This document shows, one piece after another, positions 9,681 through 21,745 of a stretch of DNA of 64,000 nucleotides. The first letter of the stretch is position 1. Each line of letters opens with the position of its first letter. The notes beneath the pieces were generated by a model, which made no database searches, was not told where the DNA came from, and saw nothing but the letters and a program-made list of their open reading frames with translations. The stretch spans positions 2,232,001 to 2,296,000 of the forward strand of contig OZ020261.1 of NCBI GenBank assembly GCA_963971285.1, read 5' to 3'. The stretch is from Astropecten irregularis (lineage: Eukaryota > Echinodermata > Asteroidea > Paxillosida > Astropectinidae). Both the position numbers and the translations under genes were made by a program.

Positions 9681-10469
9681 CGTGTTGGTGAACATTTCGA
9701 CATTCAAATTTCGTATCCATGTGATATGTTCGCTCAAAAAAACAAGAATGTGTAAAATCCAACACAAGATAATGGTTTATCTGAGAGGCAGGTTATAAGG
9801 TAGCCAACAAATAAATTGCTAAGAGGGCGCACTCTTCTCAAATAGCAGGCAGACTGCCTGCATTGATAAGTACTTTGAATTCACGTTCAAGGTCATAAGT
9901 TCACACGCTGTTTAGTTTGTACGCTGTACAAATGGAATGGAATGTTTTTTATTTGCCTGTACCTAGCGTGATACACGCAATATACGTGCAATTGAACTTG
10001 TATTATTGACACAAGTCTGTTTGAATAGAAAAGTATCAGAAGTTGTTGTGTGGATTGATTTCATGACTACATCGCAGTCTGTTAGAACGACTTAACAAGT
10101 ACAATTACCAGGTAAGAATATCACACAGTTATCGTATCTAAGATTTAACATTCATGAGTTGATTATGCATAACTCCGCATAGAGTTCATGCTGAGTGAAT
10201 ATCTTGAACATGCTATAGGTTCATGTGCGTTAGTTTACATGGTTTTTACTGAATGCAGTACAGACGCTGTGCTGTGTTGAAGGTTGCTCATTCGTGTATG
10301 CATTAAACATGTAAACCTGATTATATTAGTCTATCACATTCTCAGCCTGTCAAGTTCCACTACTATTTAACCAAGTAAAAAGGACAGAAACACAAACATA
10401 ATTGGTCATTTCGTTTTGTGCTTGAGATATGTTGTGCTGTATGGATTTTAAAATCGTCCATATTAGTTT
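9681..10469. other. No gene seen; AT-rich non-coding DNA
   Basis: Only short open frames without recognisable motifs. No repeat structure noticed up to the MITE target site. Confidence 0.6.
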
Positions 10470-10477
10470 GTATTGTG

Positions 10478-10867
10478 CACTGGTGTCGGTTTCTTTTCAT
10501 GATTGGGGGGGGGGGGTGATTGGTGATTTTGTGTCCTGTGCGAGGGAGCGAAGCGACCGTGCCGGGGAGGCTGTGGAAGGGGTGATACGCCCTACCAAAC
10601 CAGGGACTTTTTAATAAAAACAAAGTTGAAAGGTCGCATTTTAGAGCACTTAAAAAATCATATTCAGAAGAATTAAATATTATGTGTAGTATAAATTCAC
10701 TGCGAAGACACATAAAACAACAAGGATCATGTAATATTTGTATACAATAAACTTCAATGACATTCAACCTCAAAATATTGGGGGGGGGGGTGATAATACA
10801 CGCCATCCCCCCCCCCCCACCTCAAATTTGGGGGGATATATCCCCATCCCCTGGATCGACACCAATG
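10478..10867. mobile_element. hAT-like MITE, copy 1
   Basis: 390 bp, beginning CACTGGTGTCGGT and ending ATCGACACCAATG, i.e. imperfect 13-bp terminal inverted repeats starting CA and ending TG. It is flanked by the perfect 8-bp target duplication GTATTGTG (10470-10477 and 10868-10875). Eight-base duplications with CA/TG ends are typical of hAT transposons. The interior has G and C homopolymers and GAGGGAGCGAAGCGACCG, shared with copy 2 at 29141. No coding capacity. Confidence 0.9.
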
Positions 10868-10875
10868 GTATTGTG

Positions 10876-11568
10876 GTGTGTTGAAGATTGCGTCTGTTAG
10901 TTGGGTATTTGTTTTATTGTATATTTTGTTTACTGCTTTTATATGCAATGTCTTGTATTACAGTATTGTTTATTTGTTGTTTGTATTTTTGTTTAAGGTC
11001 AAATGCATGTTTTGCGTATTGAATTCAATGGTTGGTCGTTGATACCTTTAGAGATATGAATATAGTTAGTCACATCATGTCAAACGTGTCGAATGTGTAT
11101 GTGCGCCAGATCACACACGGAAATAGTGTGTAGAGGTTAGCTGGGGTTAACATAATACCCTCAGAAATATAATCGCAATCCTTTTGATTTGACAAGCAGT
11201 GGGACCAGAATGTGGGATAATGGCTGAGTTTGCATGCATGGCCGCTCAAAGTGAATTGGCCTTCAACGATGCAAGTTGACAGTGTACTATAGAACGTAAG
11301 CTGCCATTTTGTTGTCTAACTCGGTGGAGTTTGTTTTCCTGTTCTCGCTGTATTCGAGCTGTTGCTAAAACCACAATATAGACTTTGTCAGGAAGTACCG
11401 CAGCTGTACAGTACATTGTTATGACAATGGGCAATTAACACAAATCGTATCATCAACTGTATAGAATTCACCTGACCCCTTGTACAAGGAAGTTCTCCGT
11501 GTTATTAAACGTGTTTTCACCATTATAAAGCCAAAGTTAGAACTAATCATGATGATGATGTTGTTGTA
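10876..11568. other. No gene seen; possible 5' flank of the TRIM gene
   Basis: AT-rich sequence without recognised coding potential. Because an intron acceptor precedes the TRIM start codon, a 5' untranslated exon and promoter may lie here, but I could not place them. Confidence 0.4.
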
Positions 11569-12104
<536 letters not shown>

Positions 12105-12181
12105 CAAGGAATATTATTTATTTTGTGCCATGATATATATAAATGTAAATAAATATATATATAAATCTTTCAATTGCAGAG

Positions 12182-13340
12182 ATGGCAGGAGGAGATGATG
12201 ACGCGATATCCGTCTTAGATAAACTAGGCGGGGAATATCTCAACTGCACAATCTGCCATGACCGATTCAAACATCCAAAGATCTTGAACTGTCTCCACAG
12301 TTTCTGCGAGGACTGTCTGCTGAGGTACCAGCCCTCGCAGGGAATTGTCAAGCTAAAATGCCCAGTGTGTAGGCAGGATACTGTCATCCTTGAGGGTGGC
12401 GTGACTGGACTTAGAACCAATTTTCCACTGAGGGGTTTGGTGGAGGCTTTTCGACAGCAGGGGGAGCTTTTGGCTAGCGGGCGTTCATCACCGGTACCCG
12501 GAGAGCGAACCCAGACCCCGCCACCTCACCGCATCACAGTCAGCGACTGTAGGAAGCACCCAGGCGAGAGGACTTGGTTCTACTGCGATCCTTGCCAGGA
12601 ACTGGTCTGTCGTGTCTGCACTGCAAAGACTCACAGGGATCACGAGTTTCAAGAGATAGACACGGCTGCCTTAGTTTCCAGGGAGACCCTCAAGGACTTC
12701 TTCCCAAGGATAGTTGAAATGTTATCAATGGTAGAAGCTTCCCTGGACGCCACCAAGACTGACAGGGAGTGGATAGCCTCGGAGGCCGAGAGATGTAGAC
12801 TCACTCTGGATTCGCTGGCACTGGATGCAGTAGCTAGAGTAATGGATGCCAAACAGAAGATCCTGGACGAGATCAACACCACTGAAATGGAAAGAGCCAA
12901 GGCGAGGAAAGAGCAAGTCAAGAGCCTGACTGTTCTTAGGGACAGAGTGCGACACTCACTGGCCGTCTCGGAACACCTAACGACAGCCTCAACAGACATG
13001 GACCTACTGTCTCTCTTCCCTATCATCCAGAACGATCTCAAGGATCTCATGAGCCACGAGGACGTTAGCCCTCCAAAAGACTCTCCGTCCTTCATGAAGC
13101 TCATCCCAGCCGCGGAGCCGATTTTCACCCTCGGTAAGCTGGTCGTGGATACAGAAAAGTGGAGGCTAACAAAAAGAGTTGGCAAGTTCGGTGTGGGCAA
13201 GGAAGATTTTGATGCTGTAAGGGGATTGGCCGTGTGCACTGATGGAGGGATTGCTGTTGCAGACATGGGGCTCTGGACTAAAGGAATTACCTTCTTCTCG
13301 TCTGAGTGGACTTACAGGACATCAATCAAATTCTCATCCA
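12182..13340 (+). CDS. TRIM-family RING/B-box protein, coding exon 1
   Basis: Encodes residues 1-386 of a 592-aa protein. The RING finger has Cys22, Cys25, Cys37, His39, Cys42, Cys45, Cys60 and Cys63. A B-box 2 follows with Cys123, His126, Cys135, Cys138, Cys143, Cys146, His151 and His154, then a coiled coil (about 170-260). This RBCC architecture is that of TRIM E3 ubiquitin ligases, which join an E2 to substrate, usually in the cytoplasm. The start ATG follows the acceptor TCTTTCAATTGCAG (ends 12179) by two bases, so an upstream untranslated exon is likely. The exon ends at the donor A/GTAAGT in phase 1 and joins the exon at 14974 in frame. No particular vertebrate orthologue is claimed. 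Confidence 0.92.
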
Positions 13341-13516
13341 GTAAGTACAATTTTTATTTGTTTTCTTATTATTAGTGTAGAGACACGAACATACTGTTAC
13401 ATTGACCGACTATTACTTTAATGAATGGGACCAATGAGTGACCAAAACAAACGTAACACAAGGAAGACACACAAAAATAATATTCATCTCGGCTTCTTCA
13501 TTAACAAGCAGTAATT

Positions 13517-14870
13517 ATACCGTATCACCGCCATATCACCAGCATGTCACCAGCATGTCACCACCATATCACCACCATGTCATTACCATCTCATCACCAT
13601 GTCACCACCATATCACCACCATGTCATTACCATCTCATCACCATTTTACCACCATCTCATCACCATGTCACCACCATCTCTTCACCATGTTACCACCATG
13701 TCACCACCATGTCACCACCATCTCATCACCATGTCACTGCCATATCATCACCATCTCACCACCATCTCATCACCATGTTACCACCATCTCATCACCATGT
13801 TACCACCATCTCATCACCATGTTACCACCATCTCATCACCATCTCGCCACCATCTCATCACCATCTCATCACCATGTTACCAACATCTCATCACCATGTT
13901 ACCACCATCTCATCACCATGTTACCACCATCTCATCACCATCTCGCCACCATCTCATCACCATGTTACCACCATCTCATCACCATGTTACCACCATCTCA
14001 TCACCATGTTACCACCATCTCATCACCATGTTACCACCATCTCATCACCATGTTACCACCATCTCATCACCATGTTACCACCATCTCATCACCATGTTAC
14101 CACCATCTCATCACCATGTTACCACCATCTCATCACCATGTTACCACAATCTCATCACATATTACCACCATGTCACCAACATGTCACCACCATCTCATCA
14201 CCATGTCACCGCCATCTCACCACTATATCACCACCATATCACCACCATAACAACACCACAATCTCACCACCATTTCACCGCAATCTCACCAACATATCAT
14301 TGCCATATCATCGACATCTCACCAATATCTCAGCACCATATCACTTCCATATCATCGCCATATCATCGCCATATTACCATCATATCACCATCATATCACC
14401 ATCGTATCACCACCATCTCACCACCATCTCACCGCCATATCACCACCATATCACCACAATGTCACCACCATATCATCACCATATCACCACCAAATTACCA
14501 CAATGTCACCACGGTATCATCACCATATCACCATCATCTCACAACAATATCACTGCCATATCATCGCCATATCATCGCCATATCACCATCATATCACCAT
14601 CATATCACCGCCATATCATCACCATAATTATCAGCACCATGTCATCACCATATCACCACCATATCACCACCATCTCACGACAATATCACTGCCATATCAT
14701 CGCCATATCACCAAGATATCACCATCATATCACCGCCATATCATCGCCATATCACCATCATATCACCACCTTATCACCATCATATCACCACCATATCACC
14801 ACCACATCACCACCATATCATCACCATATCACCACCATCTCACCACAATACCACTGCCATATCATCATTT
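13517..14870. repeat. Intronic minisatellite of CACCAT-type units
   Basis: About 1.35 kb of degenerate ATCACCACC / ATGTTACCACC / ATCTCATCACC units with a 6-, 9- or 12-base rhythm. In the middle (13770-14150) a 24-bp higher-order unit (ACC ATC TCA TCA CCA TGT T) is nearly uniform. The array fills most of the TRIM intron. Long His/Ser/Pro-rich open frames arise in three forward frames because the units lack stops; they are not genes. Confidence 0.95.
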
Positions 14871-14973
14871 AAATTATTAAATTGATAAGAACATTTACAG
14901 GTGGTTGTTAGTTTTACTTATACCGATTGATGATTGAAAATTGATTTGATTATTATTTTATTTTTGTCTCCAG

Positions 14974-15593
14974 CCCCCCGCGACGTAACGTCAGTGAATG
15001 ACAATATCGTTGTCGTAGATAATACTGACAGCGTGAAAATCTACAATGCTGAACGGGAAATGTGCTTCGAGTTCCCCACGACACCACCAGGCGACGAAGC
15101 TAAAGCCCCGGTCAACATAGTCAGCGTGTCGGCCACGAGCACCGGCTCCGTCGTAGTCGGCGATGTTCAGAGGAATGTCATCACGGAGCACCGATGGCGA
15201 GACGGTACGGTGATACGATCCATTCCCACCGCCGTGCCTCCGTATTTCATCGCGGTAGGTGCAAATGGCAACCTGCTTATCAGCGGACTGAACATGGGGG
15301 AAATTGAAGAGAACGACGGCAGTGGTACCAGGGTGCTCGCGGTGACTCCGGTGATTGCCGAGGAACAGGTATCGTGCCGCGGTGTCTGCTACGCAGCGGA
15401 CGGGCAGAGTTTCTACGCCGTTTTACACGGGAAGGAATCTAACATTGGTCACGTCCATCGTTACAGTTCTACCGGGGATTTTCTTGGATGTATGGCCAGT
15501 GATCTTTACGATCCAAACGGCATCACACTCACATCTCGTGGTGAGCTGGCAGTGGCCGACTGCTTCTCCGTGAAAGTTTACGAACAACTGTAA
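14974..15593 (+). CDS. TRIM-family protein, coding exon 2 (beta-propeller-like C-terminus)
   Basis: The acceptor TTTTTGTCTCCAG ends at 14973 and the split Thr codon restores the frame of exon 1; the stop is TAA at 15591-15593. The segment has repeated blade-like motifs (DNIVVVDNTDSVKIYN, NGNLLISG, DPNGITLTSRGELAVAD) that continue a first blade at the end of exon 1 (VRGLAVCTDGGIAVADMG). This resembles the NHL/six-bladed propeller of TRIM2/3/71-type proteins and the diverged propellers of many invertebrate TRIMs, where it serves as the substrate- or RNA-binding part. Blade number is uncertain and no filamin domain is visible. Confidence 0.88.
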
Positions 15594-16579
15594 ATTTCAC
15601 ATTCTCCTTTGCTACCTTGCTTGCAAAGTAAGATAGAACAAATGGGATTACAAATGATTAAAATAGATACATAAAAGGAGTAACTAACTGGGAACTTCCT
15701 TTAGCTCAAGACATACACATCTGAATGTTGTTTTGAATGAGGATGTTTCTCTGGCAATTGGGATATAATATGTGGCAAGTTAAATGTCATGTCATGTCTA
15801 AATCATTGCGAAACGGATTTTTCAATATTTGTTTCATTGTAAATACAAATGCTAGCCGTTTCGTAGATTTACTGAATATGAAAAACATGTACAATATGAG
15901 AGCACCATAATGCAATCCACACGCAGAAAAAAGCGGGAAACAACTTTTTTCACTTTAAATATCTTGATTTAATGTTCTTGGGTTCATTTTTATAAAGCTT
16001 TTAAAGATCATAAATACTAATGACTTTTGGTCGTTAGATAGGCAGGCGCGGTTCTAGAGCCAAAATTTTTGGGGGGCTAGAAGACCCAATATTTTGGGTT
16101 CTTCTAACACTCGCTTCTGCTATGTCTTATTAGGGTCGAAAAACATGCACATTATAGCCCACGCAATGCGTTTTTTATGTAATTGGCGCTTAATAACTGA
16201 AAAAATCCAGTATTTTCAAGAATTTGAAATAACTCCTGCTTACTGGTGCATATGCAAATACCGCATAGCCATCGAGCTACTTGGGGTCCTAGTCGGTTAG
16301 CTTGAAACAAACCTACTTCTTAATGATTATTACGAATCATAAAAGCCGCTCTTTAAATACAGTAGTTTGTATAGATAAACAATGCAGATATTAATTGGAT
16401 TCGAAGTTTCCATTGAAATTTAATTGATAATTAATGACATAATATGAACTTTATCTGAAATAATTCAAAGTCATCACCAACTACAACAAGAAAAACAACA
16501 TCAACGCCAGCAATATAAGACAATGAGAAAACGTGTTTCTTTTGATTGATTTTATTGCAGTTTGAAATACATATTTGCT
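15594..16579. other. 3' flank of the TRIM gene; no further gene seen
   Basis: AT-rich. I did not find a convincing AATAAA close to the stop. A short GGGGGGCT-containing stretch at 16040-16100 looks like the end of a decayed dispersed repeat. Confidence 0.45.
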
Positions 16580-16714
16580 GATACCATGGGCCTGTGATTT
16601 TACATTGTTCGCAGTGAATGAGAGAGATGAACACCCTGTGTTGACTGCAGGTTATAGTATCTGAGTTAACTTTTCCTTTGCTTGGCCCGATAGTTTATGA
16701 GCAGTTCACATAAC
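16580..16714. repeat. Left arm of a 135-bp inverted repeat
   Basis: Matches the reverse complement of 17219-17354 with few mismatches (for example GATAGTTTATGAGCAGTTCA against TGAACTGCTCATAAACTATC). The arms are about 500 bp apart and enclose a small ORF with a signal peptide. Confidence 0.9.
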
Positions 16715-16934
16715 TTGTGCATGATACAGACATTATTGTTACATACACTTGTGACTCTCATACCTATCATATCTTACATTTCTCAATGCAAGTCTTCGGA
16801 ATCTTCCATCGAGAACTTGAAATTTTAAAACCGACTTGTTTTATGACAATGTTTTTATGTGTCGATAAAAGTTTTGTTTAAACTGACCAACTTTGCAAAC
16901 GATTTCTAGGACGAGATATTGAATAACTTCCAAG

Positions 16935-17084
16935 ATGTTTTCGGTGCACATCTTCATTATCCTCTCTTGGCTCATTCTCGTCAGCTCCACCCTCGATCAG
17001 TTTAAGAACAATCCCTGTGCCGAAATGTGTCTCCTCGGTGGAGAACTTGGCGAGGTTCTTGCTATCGTCTCACACCGAAGCTGA
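16935..17084 (+). CDS. Small secreted Cys-containing ORF, probably frameshifted
   Basis: 49 codons beginning MFSVHIFIILSWLILVSS, a good signal peptide, followed by DQFKNNPCAEMCLLGGEL. After the TGA at 17082, coding character appears to continue in another frame to a TGA near 17216 (FCKVMGGEMAAP, then FGKEFNSTERFN). The original gene may therefore have been about 90 aa with three cysteines and an N-glycosylation sequon, now broken by small indels, or interrupted by an unrecognised intron. The family is not recognised. It sits between the arms of an inverted repeat, with no other copy in the window. Confidence 0.4.
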   Translation: MFSVHIFIILSWLILVSSTLDQFKNNPCAEMCLLGGELGEVLAIVSHRS

Positions 17085-17218
17085 CCTAGGATGATGCCAA
17101 AATTTTTTGCAAGGTTATGGGAGGAGAGATGGCCGCACCCCGTTCACTGGAGGAGAATGATTTAATCTGGAGCTTCGGCAAAGAATTCAACTCCACAGAG
17201 AGATTTAACTCCTGAATA

Positions 17219-17354
17219 GTTATGTGAACTGCTCATAAACTATCGGGCCAAGCAAAGAAACAGTTAACTCAAATACCATAACCTGCAGTCAACACAGGGG
17301 TGTTCATCTCTCTCATTCACTGCGAACAAAGTAAAATCACAGGCCCACGGTATC
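17219..17354. repeat. Right arm of the inverted repeat around the secreted ORF
   Basis: Reverse complement of 16580-16714. It starts three bases after the putative TGA near 17216, so the ORF remnant ends exactly where the arm begins. Confidence 0.9.
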
Positions 17355-17429
17355 CCTTATATATAATCTGTCCACCTGTCAGGCCTATTGGTTTGTCCAA
17401 CCTGTAAGATCCGTGTACATACCGTTCAA

Positions 17430-17720
17430 CCTATTACCTTTTTCAAAATCTTAAAAAGAAAAAGAAAAAAACAGCCCTTTACCAGTTACCGTTTATACAT
17501 AAGTAAAATGAAAAAAGAAAAAGCAAATCCTTTACCAGTTACTGTTTATGGATCTGTGAAAAGAAAAAAGAAAAAGAAAACCCTTGACCAGTTACCGTTT
17601 ATAAATCTGTAAAAAAAAAAAACGAACCTTTTATCTTTTACCATTTTCAAATGTTAATGAAGAAAATAGAAAAAAAAACTCTTTACTGTTTATTTATTCA
17701 CCTTACAGAAACACAAAAAC
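17430..17720. repeat. A-rich minisatellite (about 65-bp unit)
   Basis: Three to four degenerate copies of a unit with TTACCAGTTACCGTTTAT followed by an AAAGAAAAAG-type stretch. Confidence 0.75.
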
Positions 17721-17759
17721 AAAAACCTGTGACCGTGAATCTTTTACCAGAACAAAAAA

Positions 17760-18490
17760 AAGTGGATGTGATATTATAACAAAAATGTGGTTACCAAAGA
17801 AAGTATCAAATCGGACGATTCACAATAGTGCTCCACCATGAATTTGCAACGCGTTTGCCAACACACTGCGCATTTTTTCACATGCGCAATTTGTGGACAA
17901 AATTGATTTCGCGCATGGTGATTGGCCAACGCGTTGCAAACTCATGGCGGCGCACTATTGTGAGTCGCCCGAATTGGTCAAACAGATATCAAACATTTAT
18001 TACTTGTAGTCTTGAAGTATAACATATATTCAGACTTCTTATTATTCGTTGACTGTGAATAAAGCACTTCACATGTAATTCAAAATTATCGATGTCTCCA
18101 ACCTGTAATTATTAAATATCATACAGAGAGGTCATTTACCAAATGTAAACATACAGTAAACAGTAAACTGGTTACTTGAAGAAGAATATGTTTATCCTTG
18201 ATGACAAGCCTTTCAAAAAATAGCTTCCACTCTGTTTTGGACACAGTTTTGGACACTGTTTTATTACAGTAAAGTGGTTTGTTTCCCTCTGGGGCTGTCC
18301 ATAAAGTATGTACGCACGAAATGCCCACTTCCTTTTCCACATAAGGTTTTTCACTTCTCGTGGTACCTTGCTTTAGCATCATTAAAATGTCGCAGTAATC
18401 CGGGCCGGTACCGTTATTGAGACGTCACTTTCAAATTCTGAAATGAATGACTGAAGTGTAACAGGTTTGTATACATTTAAAAATGTATTC
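17760..18490. repeat. Start of segmental unit A (matches 63332-64000)
   Basis: Closely similar over about 0.7 kb to the right edge of the window, from ATGTGATATTA through the palindromic MITE, TTATTCGTTGACTGTGAAT, CTCTGTTTTGGACACAG and CGGGCCGGTACC. The match runs past the MITE on both sides, so it is a duplicated locus and not just a shared transposon. Confidence 0.88.
17807..17976. mobile_element. Palindromic MITE with CAAATCGGRCGATTCAC ends, copy 1
   Basis: About 170 bp. The left end CAAATCGGACGATTCACAAT is the inverted complement of the right end, and complementarity continues inward through CCATGAATTTGCAACGCGTT, so nearly the whole element can fold. Other copies: 38844, 63376 and a half copy at 19581. 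No clear target duplication. Confidence 0.8.
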
Positions 18491-19580
18491 TACTATTTTG
18501 TATTATGTTGGATAAGAAAAAAAGAAAACAAAAAGAAATAATCCCGGTGCTTTTTCTCGTTTTTTACACCTCTTTTTGCGCGATATGACTATGCACATTT
18601 TTCGTTTGCCCCATTGTGGCCTGAATTCATATTTGATACATTTAACACAGCACTGTACATTATGTATTCTATTCAACTTTGTTGTTTGCCTAACAATGTA
18701 ACGACAAGCCTTATAATTTTGTTCTAGTTCACAGTTTGCGTTACTCAAGTAAATCTTGCACAAGTTTTAAAAAGCTTCACTTAGGCCGAAGTTGTTCACA
18801 AATGATTATATGATTGACGTGCTTACATTTCTATTCTATTCTCAAAGTGAAACTTATACTTATTAATGTTTTATAATGAATTTGAATAAACGTGCAAGAT
18901 TAAGGAACAAGTTATCACATATACACAAATTTATCTCATTATTGTTACTACCATTAAACAAAGTTATGACATGATTTAGGATATAATAAAATGATACACT
19001 AACATCAAAATGCAATACTTCATAAACAATAAATTATCATGAGCATGTTGAATTATTTGTGTCTGAATTTGTTCACAGTGTCTGGAATTATAATGAATGG
19101 TGCAATGATCTCGACTATGTTTCATTATGTCTATCGAAATTTGAGTAAGTAATCAAAGATGTCCATTCTTGTTTCATCATATCTATTTGAGCTGTTTTTT
19201 CACTGATATACACGTTACAAAATCGCCATAGAAATGGCACTATTGACACTATACTTGATATTATAACACAAAATGATACACAATTATATTCCTCTGTATC
19301 TAAATCACAATCACCCTAACACAGAACATTTGTCATGATGTTTTAATTCTCCATTTTGTTTTAACTAGAAACAATGCACGTAATTAAACTTTGATAATTC
19401 AACTTGTTTTAATAAAATAACTAGGACAAATTATTTTAAGCCATCCCCCCCAAAAAAAACCAAAAAAACCCAATAACTTTCTTATTGTTATCCTTACTAA
19501 TCATGTAAGGGAAAAAAATATGAGTTTGATACATGAGTATCTTTCCATATAACATGTAACAGGATGTCGATAAATTAGTT

Positions 19581-19629
19581 CCGCGCATTGTGATTGGTCA
19601 ACGCGTTGCGAACTATTGTGAATCGCCCG
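19581..19629. mobile_element. Half copy of the palindromic MITE
   Basis: Right half only (CGCGCATTGTGATTGGTC through GTGAATCGCCCG), at the place matching the full copy at 38844-39019 in unit B. The left half was lost here. Confidence 0.7.
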
Positions 19630-19734
19630 TAGTGCCTTGGTTCGTTGTGTCACCTGCGAATTAAAAAAAAAAAATACTGTAATTTGTCACGCCTTGATTT
19701 TCTTATCAATTCTAATATACTTTCTAATATACTT

Positions 19735-19977
19735 TGGCCCTTTTCCAAACCTCGGCTCCGGCTCCGGCTCAGGCTCCGGCGCTGTCATCCATATGCTGAA
19801 AATGTAGGTTGTGGCGTTTCATTGAAGCTGAATCCCTGTTTTCTTGTTCAAAATAGAGTATCTACTTCCAATCCGTAACCAAAAGTCTCTATTTTGATGC
19901 CTGTTATTCAAAAATGGAGTCACGAAATGGAGCCGAAGCCGGAGCCTGAGCCGGAGCCGAGGTTTGGAAAAGGCCCT
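19735..19977. mobile_element. Non-autonomous TIR element with GGCTCC-repeat ends
   Basis: About 243 bp with about 40-bp terminal inverted repeats (GGCCCTTTTCCAAACCTCGG then tandem GGCTCC/GGCTCA hexamers). The inverted complement ends at 19977. A relative, broken by SINE insertions, is spread over 35661-38065. Unit B lacks it at this site. Confidence 0.8.
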
Positions 19978-21491
19978 AGGTTGACATTTTCTCAACTAAT
20001 ATTATTAGTACAGTCATGTACACAGTACTTTACCACCGTCTGAAACAACAAGTATTTATATTAAATCCGTTTTGGTTGATTTCAAGCCAATTTGGGCTCT
20101 TGGCCATATTTGACAGTAAAGTAAAACACGTGTGGAAGGGAATTCCACATCTTCTGACATCTGCACAACACCTGATAAAAAAAAACAATGTTTTGATCTG
20201 AATTCGAGTTCAAATCCACTTCACATGTTCTAAAATGTCTTAAATAAAGCAAATACTGGTGAAAGTAATTAACCACATGATGTTTGCGTTCTCTGCAAAA
20301 AAAAGTGCATCCACCATTTTCACTAACATTGAATCACAAAACAATATTCACTTTCCTTTCGAAAGGTTCGACTTGTGACAAAAACTTAAGGTGATTTATC
20401 ATGATAATTATCCAAGAAAGTAACATTTCTTAAAACAAATCTAAACATAGTTTAGCTATAATCAATGCCAACATGCAATCAAATGCAACGTATTCGTTGA
20501 CGGTTTTAAAGCGTAATCGACTGCTTCATTGCAGTTGTTAGTTCCCAAAGTATTTTATGTTTGTCATCAATTGTTGCCTTCCCCAAAGTATCATGTCCTC
20601 AAGTTTATTGATTAGTTCTATGTCATGTTCTTTTTTTTTTTCAAAAAGCTACTCGAATATGAATCCCTTTTGTTGCATTTAACAAAATAAGGTAGGAATA
20701 TTCCCTTTTTTAATCAAAATTCAAAACGATAATATAAAATAGGATTCAGAGTTAATGATATTATTAGACGTTCCGATTTTCCTGGTTATATCAGCTTCTA
20801 TGTGTGTACTCATTTCTTTATTATTTGGTTTATTATTCTTAAACAGTAACACTTTTATTTCTTCCTCAACTTTGAGCAGCTAATTCGTTTTTTCAGAATA
20901 TGTTTTAATGTTTCTTCAGCTTATACATGTGTAAGCCGGAACGTCGTCTTAACCGCCACTTTTTAGAGCAACATATTACCACAATATTACCGCAAATTCG
21001 AATACATTTGTACTTCCGCCATGCATTGCCTTAAATCTAACTTATAACGGATCCGTTATTTTCTTTCAGTGATGAACTGTTCATTTGATTGAATTGGATA
21101 TTACTTATTACTGCATTATACCTTTAAATTATTATAGTAACAACCCGAACTTCTTTTCAGGGTATAATTAAAGTTTCATTGCTATCCGTCTGTCTTTAAA
21201 TGGACACGTTCTAATAGTGATGTTCTTATTAGGCTGGAAATTCCCCAACATTTACAAAAAATACGTAGCGCCGACGGGTGTCTTACTTTATCAAAAATGG
21301 AATGACTTGCCTGACAAAGATTCTCATGATGTATTGTGCTTGGTGCCTTGAACTTCAATTTCAAGTTTAGTTTAAAGTCGTACGGAATTTTGCTGGTTAC
21401 TCGTGCTTTGCCAGGCAAAACATTTTTTTGTGCTAATCAGAATTATGAAATCGGGCTTATGTGTAATTATGCAGAGTAATGAAGAGGCTTG
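19978..21491. other. No gene seen; 3' flank of lectin gene 1
   Basis: AT-rich, collinear with 41850-43142 of unit B after a 2-kb insertion in B. Short frames have no recognisable motif. Confidence 0.6.
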
Positions 21492-21745
21492 TTAATTAGT
21501 ATCCTTAACATAAACAGAGAAGTCCTGATGGGGAGTTATCTGAATGTAGGCTGCGCTGATGTTGTAAAGGTGACACTGGTTGTTTCCAGGGGCGTAGTCG
21601 AGGGACACACACCCGGGTCTAATCTGGCAGAACACGACGCAGAGTGGGAGGGAACGAGCCACTTCTGTCGCCAAGGGGTTGCCGTTTCCGATGTGGCCGT
21701 TCTTGTGAAATATCTTGAAGTTGTTTGGTTTTACAACCGGTGTCT
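21492..21745 (-). CDS. F-type lectin/PAN gene 1, exon 5 (last coding exon, PAN-like)
   Basis: The acceptor TTTTTAG precedes the exon and a phase-1 split Glu codon continues exon 4; the stop TAA is at 21492-21494. It encodes residues 192-275. The segment PLCVVFCQIRPGCVSLDYA followed by NNQCHLYN carries the four-Cys core of a PAN/Apple module, a small extracellular protein- or glycan-binding fold. The paralogous exon (43143-43396) has the same 254-bp length and differs at roughly 14 positions, far fewer than the flanking introns, so the coding sequence appears to be under constraint. Confidence 0.9.

Noticed and set aside
12649-13266. Minus-strand frame of 205 codons opposite the TRIM exon
   Set aside because: Antisense shadow of the RING/B-box/coiled-coil exon, with no motif of its own.
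13438-14880. Histidine-rich frames of up to 442 codons
   Set aside because: Three overlapping frames are equally open because the CACCAT units lack stops; the region is an intron flanked by good splice sites.
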